Part shown: positions 57,872 to 64,000 of the stretch, piece by piece
Layout of the letters: each line of letters opens with the position of its first letter
Numbering within the stretch: the first letter of the stretch is position 1
Assembly (NCBI GenBank): GCA_037974335.1
Contig: CM075733.1
Coordinates: forward strand, 39,955,959-40,019,958
Source of the DNA: Prionace glauca
Lineage: Eukaryota > Chordata > Chondrichthyes > Carcharhiniformes > Carcharhinidae
DNA: 64,000 bases
Reading direction: 5' to 3'
Program-made: the position numbers and the translations under genes
Notes under the pieces: generated by a model
Told to the model about the DNA's origin: nothing
The model's database searches: none
The model's input: the letters and a program-made list of their open reading frames with translations, nothing else

Positions 57872-58201
57872 AAAGTATAACCAGTGTCTCAATATTAGTA
57901 CTGTTGCCTCAAATCGCCAGGGGCCTGGGTTCAATTCCTGGCTTGGGTCACTGTCTATGTGAAGTTTGCACATTCTCCCTGTGTATGAATGGGTTTCCTC
58001 CAGATGCTCTGGCTTCCTTCCACAGTCCAAAGATGCGTGGGTTAGGCAGATTGGCCATGTTGAATTGCCCATTAAGTGTCAGGCAGACTAGCAGGGTAAG
58101 TACGTGGGGTTACAGCGATAGGGCCTGGGTGGGATTGTGGTCAGTGCAGAGTCGATGAGCTGCATACCCTCTTTCAGCAGTGTAGGGATTCTATGATTCT
58201 A
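57872..58201 (+). repeat. SINE A, near full length, subtype 1
   Basis: GGGTTCAATTCCTGGCTTGG, CACATTCTCCCTGTGTATGA, GGCCATGTTGAATTGCCC, GCAGTGTAGGGATTCTATGA. Its 3' end runs straight into a GA/GT microsatellite. Confidence 0.88.
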
Positions 58202-58285
58202 AGAGAGAGAGAAAGAAAGAGAGCGAGCGTGTACGAGAGAGTGTGTGTGTGAGTGTGCGTGTGTGTGTGAGAGAGTGTGTGGCCG
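58202..58285. repeat. GA/GT-rich microsatellite
   Basis: AGAGAGAGAGAAAGAAAGAG followed by GTGTGTGTGAGTGTGCGTGT, probably grown from the SINE tail next to it. Confidence 0.9.
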
Positions 58286-58960
58286 GGATTCTCCCGAAAA
58301 TATTCTAAGCGCCGAATTTGCATAAAAACTGGAGCATCTCCTGCTGTTTTCTAAGGCTGGATTTTCAAAATGAGTCTCCCACAGTCTGTGCACTGCAGGG
58401 TGTCTCAGGGAGATTCACGTTGAATATCAGTGGGAGGGGCTTATTCCTGCTGGAGAGGGCAGCAGCATAGTGCTGACAGGCCACTGCACATACACCAATC
58501 TGTCAGTGCTGAAGTCGGCACACGTGCAGTAGCCCCACAAAGCTAGCTTCCTGGTCATTGACCAGCAAGCAACCCTCCATCACTGGCCATGCAATCCCCC
58601 CCCCAACCCCCAATTGCTGGGTTCCCAGACCTGTCAGGCTAGTCTGATCTCTACTCCCCCAACCTCCCAACCCCTCCCCCCAATGCTCCACCCCCACCCC
58701 CCACTGATGCTCAGTACTGATCAGTCCCTGCCCTCCCTATTGCCACTAATCCCAAGTGCAGGATGACAGTGGGACTCCCCATGCAAGCTGGCATTGCCCA
58801 GGGGTCACCATCCCCTTACTCCTGACCTCCTCGGGAGGGTGGTGTCTCCATGGCCTCCCGTCACACCAGTGGGATCGGGCTGCCAGCTCTCCATTCATGG
58901 GCAGCTGTGGAAATCCCACTGGAGTGAACCACTTCTGGCAGGGGCAGAGAAGGCAATAAG
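58279..58960. repeat. GC-rich intermediate repeat, class unknown
   Basis: It begins GGCCGGGATTCTCCCGAAAA, a start I associate with a frequent shark repeat, and ends with CACTGGAGTGAACC, as do parts of 26800-27345. The internal CCACCCCCACCCCCCACTGA region is low complexity. Confidence 0.45.
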
Positions 58961-61900
58961 AGACTTGGAGACTTCAGTCCTAGTTTGCTGCTTGAGCAGC
59001 ACAGCAGGCTGGGACAATCACCCATAGGGAATGTGTCTGAGAGATACTGTGTGAAAGAGAGTGAATGTGTGCATGATTAATATGAGAACCCAGCTCTCCA
59101 GTAGCACTCCTAATATTGAACAAACATGTGAACAAAAGCAACAGCATCACTCCTCCTAATGAAAATGACTTAACTACTTTGTTGAATAAGGGAACTTTTC
59201 AATTATAATAAATGGACATACATAAGAAATAGAAAATACTTTGACGCATAAACTTATCTTTTTTGTATGTTGGAACCAATCACACAAAAACAACCCTTTT
59301 TTGTGGTTTAACTCTTCAACGCAATTAGAATGTTTCTCATGGGTTCCGACAGTACACTTGGGAGGTCAAAAATGTTGTGCGGTTGGAAAGGTTTGTGAAA
59401 CCCTGTCAAAAACAAGTTCACTCTGTGATGTGCCCTTGGCTCGAAGTGCAGTCATTGCTTTTATGTCGATAAAAGAAGGAAGTCAACTTACTCGTAGCAA
59501 AATTCCAAAGAATGGGAGATGAATGACTGGTTAACTTGTTTCCATGGCATCCGTTCAAGGAGGAATGTTAGTCAGGCCACTCAATTTTTTTTTCAAATCA
59601 CGTCATTGGATTTCTTAAAATGCCTACCAGAACAGGCAGAATGTGTCTTGTTTTAAACTCTGTGCTTTAATTTAAATTCTCGTATGAAAGAAAGCAGCGG
59701 TCATTTGAACCCAACCCACGTGGTCAGGTCGACCACTCATAATTACAGCTTGCCCAAAATCCATGGAACATAACATTTGCTGATGTGTAAAATGAATGGC
59801 TTATTCAACCGCCTCCCTTTCTCACAACACAGCTAAAGTTAGATGCAACTCTGACTGGGTACAATTCTTTGGAAGTGCTACACGAAGTGAGAGGTTTAAA
59901 CCCACAAAATTCTCGCTCCAAGACAAAATTGTCGAACTAGAGAAGAATTAAAGAGAAAGAAAGTACAGCGCTGTTGGGGCCACACAGGCTGTGAGCAATG
60001 CCACTGCAAATCGAAAGAGTTAGGAAAATATCTAAACTTACAATGGCATGTGCCATACCTACACAGATCTCAGTTCATTACTAAATAAAATAGAATGATT
60101 ACTTTCCTCAACAGACACCAACACATTAAAACAAGCTGGTAACAACTAGAGTAAAACTCATTGTTGGGAAAGGGATGTAACAGCAGGTGTCCAAATGCAG
60201 CATCACCCTATTGTACACACATGCTGCAACACGAAGCTCTCGGATGTGGCTTTAGACCTCATCACTGGGAGATTGCAACACGTAGAGGGTGAGGCTTTTA
60301 CTCAGAGGAAGAGAAGAAGTGGATAATTCGAGAGTTAACCCACATCACATTCACAACCTCCTAAGAAGCAGTTGCAGAAGAACATTGGAGAATGTGGGAG
60401 GGAAATTAAAAGGCAGAGAATATTTAAGTGATAAAGTTGAAGATTTGAAGAACTGACGTTGAGGATAAAGATCCATATCCTACGCTTCGCAGCCTCATCA
60501 CACCCATGGGAAACGGGCTGGGTCGGACAAAATCTCCACCGACCCAACTTATTTCCTTGATTCTGGTGAGCAAGTTGCAGCCTGTAACCAGAGCTGGTCT
60601 CCATTTCCCATAAGTTTCTTGTGCACACTCCAGGGGGCTGTGTAGCCTGTCAGGATGCCCTTGCCTGACCTAGTGTTGCTGCACAGTGTAACCCCATAGC
60701 CAGATCACATTTAGTTGCAGGGTTGGTTTAAGAGAAGCTGATCTTCATACATGGCCTCCCCGACTGGCACTCCCCTTGTTTACATTGCTATAACATATAG
60801 CGTATTCTAATTATTATCTTTCTCTTGCCCCCCCACCCCCCAAAAGCAGACTTATAATTTTGTTGGTAGGATAAGGAAGCCAGTTAAAAAAAAGTAAACT
60901 CAAAGACCTGTAAGATCTAAGTTGAGCAAGATTCAATATAAAAGATTTTTAAGAGGTGTACAGTAGAGCATGATCTTCCTTTTAATCAAGAAGTCGTAAA
61001 CATTGTGCATCAGAGTTGTTATTATATATAACAGAATATTAGACAGTGGGGCATAATGAAAATCATAATTCAGAATTTCTTGATGCTTTACTTGTAAATA
61101 CTGTAAAATTCATGTAGGATAAAGGTTGCTACAATGAGCTGGCCTTTGTATCTGGGCAACAGTGAACCACAGCAAAAAACAAATGAAATGGAAGCAATAT
61201 ACATGTTGTGACACATTAGTTATGATATCATTCATCAAAATGTCCCATTTCACACAATGACATGAATAATTCTACTCACCCAGCAGAAGCAAGCACTTTC
61301 TTGGAGTCTCACTAGAGTTCAGCAAATTGTACCCAGATTCTTAGACAATTATGCTGTGTGTTCGAACAGTATAACAATGTCCATAAAATAGTCAACACAA
61401 TTTTGAGGGTGGAAGTTGCCATGGACAGCTTCACAACATTAAGAATGGACTCTGGTACTTGAATGCTTAATGCTTTTAGAAAGGCCATACCTCTGAACTC
61501 TGGGGTCAATGGCTGTTCCCAGGGACTCACACTGAGACAAACATCAACTGCTCTGGAGCATCACCAATTAAGAGTTCTTTGGTCTTCCCAAAACCCATTG
61601 ATCTTCCAGTTTGAAGAACTGTTCTCAACCGGGTGTTGCAGACTGGCACATTCCAAGGTCCAAGACTACATGCTGAGGGATGCATTCAAGCTTGGGACAG
61701 CAAAGCACAATGGGGAAAGGCCACAATATAAGGCCTTTCAGCCGAGGAGTTAGTAACCGGATAAAAACCCTTGGACTGTGTGCTTAATCCTAACTGCAAT
61801 TGTGTTGAAGCACCTCATGAGTGCAATATAACCAATATAGATAGTTTGCAAAGAATTTTAACCTCTATAATGAAAATATTGAAATGTTTGTAATGTTTTT

Positions 61901-63019
61901 AATACTGAACAGAAGCATGTCTGAATGCATCTTGATCAATGGAGGAAATGTGAATATCATTGCACTTTGCTGTTATAGCAGTTTGAAATGTTTTGTAATG
62001 TGTCTTTCAGACTATATATGAATAAAAAGTATATTTTTTGCAAAGAAAATCCTTTAAATAAATGGCTTTCAAAAAATGAATCAAACCGCACGAAGGCCTC
62101 TAGAACCTCAACAACTCTATGGTCTCAGAGATCCTTTAGGGAAAATATTTATTCTATTGAGGACAATGTGGTTATATAACGTATTGTATATGCAGCTAAA
62201 GGCTACTCACTGCTGGCTTTGAGCAAGGTCATCACCTGTCAGCAGCATTTTATTTTTACAAAAATCTTTCATGTTCTCAGTCAACTTCCAAAAATTACAT
62301 CATTTTACGCTATTGATTCAATCACAAAAATGTCACATTCAAGGTCAACTCTCAGCTTTTTAAACAGCAATGTACATTTCAATATATGGAATACAACATT
62401 AAGGCCTTTTATTCTGCTGATTTTATGTTATTTGGTCAATGTCATTTCAGAAAAGCAATTGACAATTAGAACAATGAAGCCTAACATGCTCACTTACAAC
62501 ATCAACTTACATTTATTTCACAATTTTAACATAATAAAAAACCTCAAGGTGCATCATAGCAGCATTATAAAGCAAAATTAGACATATATTAGGGCAAAAG
62601 GCCAAAAACATGATCAAAGGTTTTAAGGGGTGATCTCACTAAAATAAATCTAGGCACTGAATGAGTGTGGAAACAGGAGAGAATCACGCCCATTTTTGCA
62701 GCGAGCCCCCAGACTCAATCATACGGCACTTAAAAAGGGCCCAGATATGATTCTTGACAGCAGGAGGAGTAGGTGGAGCAAAGTCACGCCAGGAAGAGGG
62801 CAGCTGAGCCCAAGAGGTGCTTTTGCACAGGTGCCCTGACTTCCCACTGCGCTGTGAACAGTCTGTACATAGTGCACTGGGAGATCTGTCACTCTCCTCA
62901 AACCCTCGCACATTGTCCTCCCCCACTGACAACTCCCCTGAACATCACTCATCCCACCCACCCCCATCATGCCCCCCAGATGATTGCCGTTCCCCCTTCA
63001 ATTACTGCCCCAGCTCATT

Positions 63020-63176
63020 GCTTCCACAACAGCACTGTGGGTGTACCGACAGTCCAGGGACTGACTGCAGCGATTCAATGAAGCAACTCCACACCGCCTT
63101 CTCAACAGGAATTAGGGATGAGCAATAAATGCTGGCCTAGCCAGAGATAGCTAAGTGCTCTGAAAGAATAAAAAAA
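63020..63176 (+). mobile_element. 3' end of the 47085-type LINE
   Basis: CAACAGCACTGTGGGTGTAC, GACTGCAGCGATTCAATGAA, and CACACCGCCTTCTCAACAGG, then GGATGAGCAATAAATGCTGG and an A-rich end. These are the reverse complement of 47100-47215 in the minus-strand copy. Confidence 0.75.
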
Positions 63177-63354
63177 ATCTGTTTTCATTAATATTTTGAA
63201 ATTTCAATCAAATCACTTCTTAACCTTCTAAATTCCAAGGAATATTACCTTAGTTTATGTCATTTCCCCAAGCAATTTAAGCCACGGAATCCATGTACCA
63301 TTCTGGTAAATCTACACTGCACTCATATCAAGGCCAATTTATCTTTTCTCTGGG

Positions 63355-63515
63355 CAGATTTTTGATAGACAAGGAAGTTAAGGGTTATGGGGGATTGGTG
63401 ACAAAGTGGATTTGAGACCACAAACAGATCAGCTATAACCTCATTGAATGGCTCAGCAGGCTCAAAGAACTAAATGGCCAACTCCCAATCCTAAGTCTCA
63501 TGTTCCTACACTTCT
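63355..63515 (+). mobile_element. CR1-like LINE, 3' tail (family a, old)
   Basis: TTTTTGATAGACAAGGAAGT, TTAAGGGTTATGGGGGATTG, CAGATCAGCTATAACCTCAT, GAATGGCTCAGCAGGCTC and CTCATGTTCCTAC, diverged from 7922-8385. Confidence 0.75.
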
Positions 63516-63692
63516 AACTGCTCATTGTAAACCTTCAAAGGGTAACAATATAACATCATTCGAAAGGAAGTATGTCATGTGATCCAGTCTTGGTTTTACT
63601 TTTTGTCTTTGAACACAGCATACACACACAGATACAAATCTCTGTTGCTGCAAGTTTTCTACCTACACATAAATATTCTCATGTGCCTATTC

Positions 63693-63970
63693 TAGAATCA
63701 TAGCTCCCTACAATGTAGGAGGAGGCCATTCGGCCCATCAAGGCTGCACTGGCAACAATTCCTATCCCCATAACTCTATGTATTTAGCCTGCTAATCCCC
63801 CTGACATTAAGGCCCAATTTGGCATGGCAAATCCACATATCTTTAGATTGTGGGAGGAAACCAGAGCACCCGGAGGAAACCCATGCAGACATGAGAGAAC
63901 ATACAAACTCCACACAGACCTGAGGCGAGAACTGAACCCGGATCCTTGGTGCTAACCATTGTGACACCCT
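63693..63970 (-). repeat. SINE A, subtype 1
   Basis: Antisense from TAGAATCATAGCTCCCTACA through CACATATCTTTAGATTGTGG to the head (GTGCTAACCATTGTGACACC). Confidence 0.87.
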
Positions 63971-64000
63971 AACTAAATGAATCCTTCTCATGTTTACACA

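Larger units (their letters stand above)
44933..64000 (-). other. IGSF3 intron upstream of domain 2 (partial, more than 19 kb)
   Basis: No match to an IGSF3 domain 1 (around 110 residues ending in a CHTPSTD-like strand F in human) or to a signal-peptide exon was found here, so this is read as one long intron running past the right edge. It contains several SINEs, three LINE fragments of some length, a Penelope-like end (56905-57310) and microsatellites. Stretches with nothing I can recognise are 44933-45380, 45670-46505, 49480-50520, 50790-51210, 52370-55720 (apart from a TG run), 55870-56900, 58960-62660, 63180-63350 and 63515-63690. A divergent 5' exon that I failed to see cannot be excluded. 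Confidence 0.7.

Noticed and set aside
45000-64000. IGSF3 domain 1 and signal-peptide exons
   Set aside because: I read the minus-strand frames for a Cys...Trp...YxC pattern like human domain 1 and saw none; they probably lie to the right of the window.
1-64000. Old retroviral, LTR or Polinton remains
   Set aside because: I saw no gag, envelope, capsid or integrase signatures and no paired long terminal repeats; the retroelements recognised are LINEs, SINEs and Penelope-like fragments.

Overview
The window looks like shark (elasmobranch) genomic DNA. It carries many copies of a tRNA-headed SINE of the HE1 type known from sharks, several CR1/L2-group LINE families, Penelope-like element ends and further tRNA-headed SINEs. 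Genes are sparse, introns are long, and there is no sign of bacterial organisation. The assignment to sharks rests on remembered repeat families, not on a database search.

The only host protein gene I can support is on the minus strand: five consecutive coding exons of IGSF3, an EWI-family immunoglobulin-superfamily membrane protein. Each exon encodes one complete V-type Ig domain. In transcription order they are domain 2 (44932-44534), domain 3 (40713-40324), domain 4 (33759-33358), domain 5 (30535-30134) and domain 6 (557-150). All five begin and end in phase 1, have AG/GT borders, and join in frame, with the split codon at each junction giving D, K, E or D as in the human protein. The signal peptide and domain 1 exons should lie beyond position 64000. 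Domains 7 and 8, the membrane segment and the tail should lie before position 1.

The rest is intronic. Positions 558-30133 form a 29.6 kb intron, with smaller introns of 2.8, 6.6 and 3.8 kb. At least 19 kb of the intron upstream of domain 2 runs to the right edge. The introns are dense with nested repeats: truncated CR1-like LINEs (one with a long open reverse transcriptase frame at 41473-43150), other LINE families, at least four SINE families, Penelope-derived fragments, a 28-bp minisatellite (24640-25480), an AC-rich minisatellite, a tRNA-Val pseudogene and a fragment of U2 snRNA.

The most interesting non-genic signal is a set of short palindromic Penelope-like insertions. One has perfect 68-bp inverted arms and another perfect 50-bp arms, and several are flanked by direct repeats of about 9-14 bp. 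Also notable are apparent SINE/LINE pairs sharing 3' tails, and a SINE that ends about 20 bp downstream of the domain-6 exon donor. I found no second host gene, no functional RNA gene and no CRISPR-like or operon-like system.
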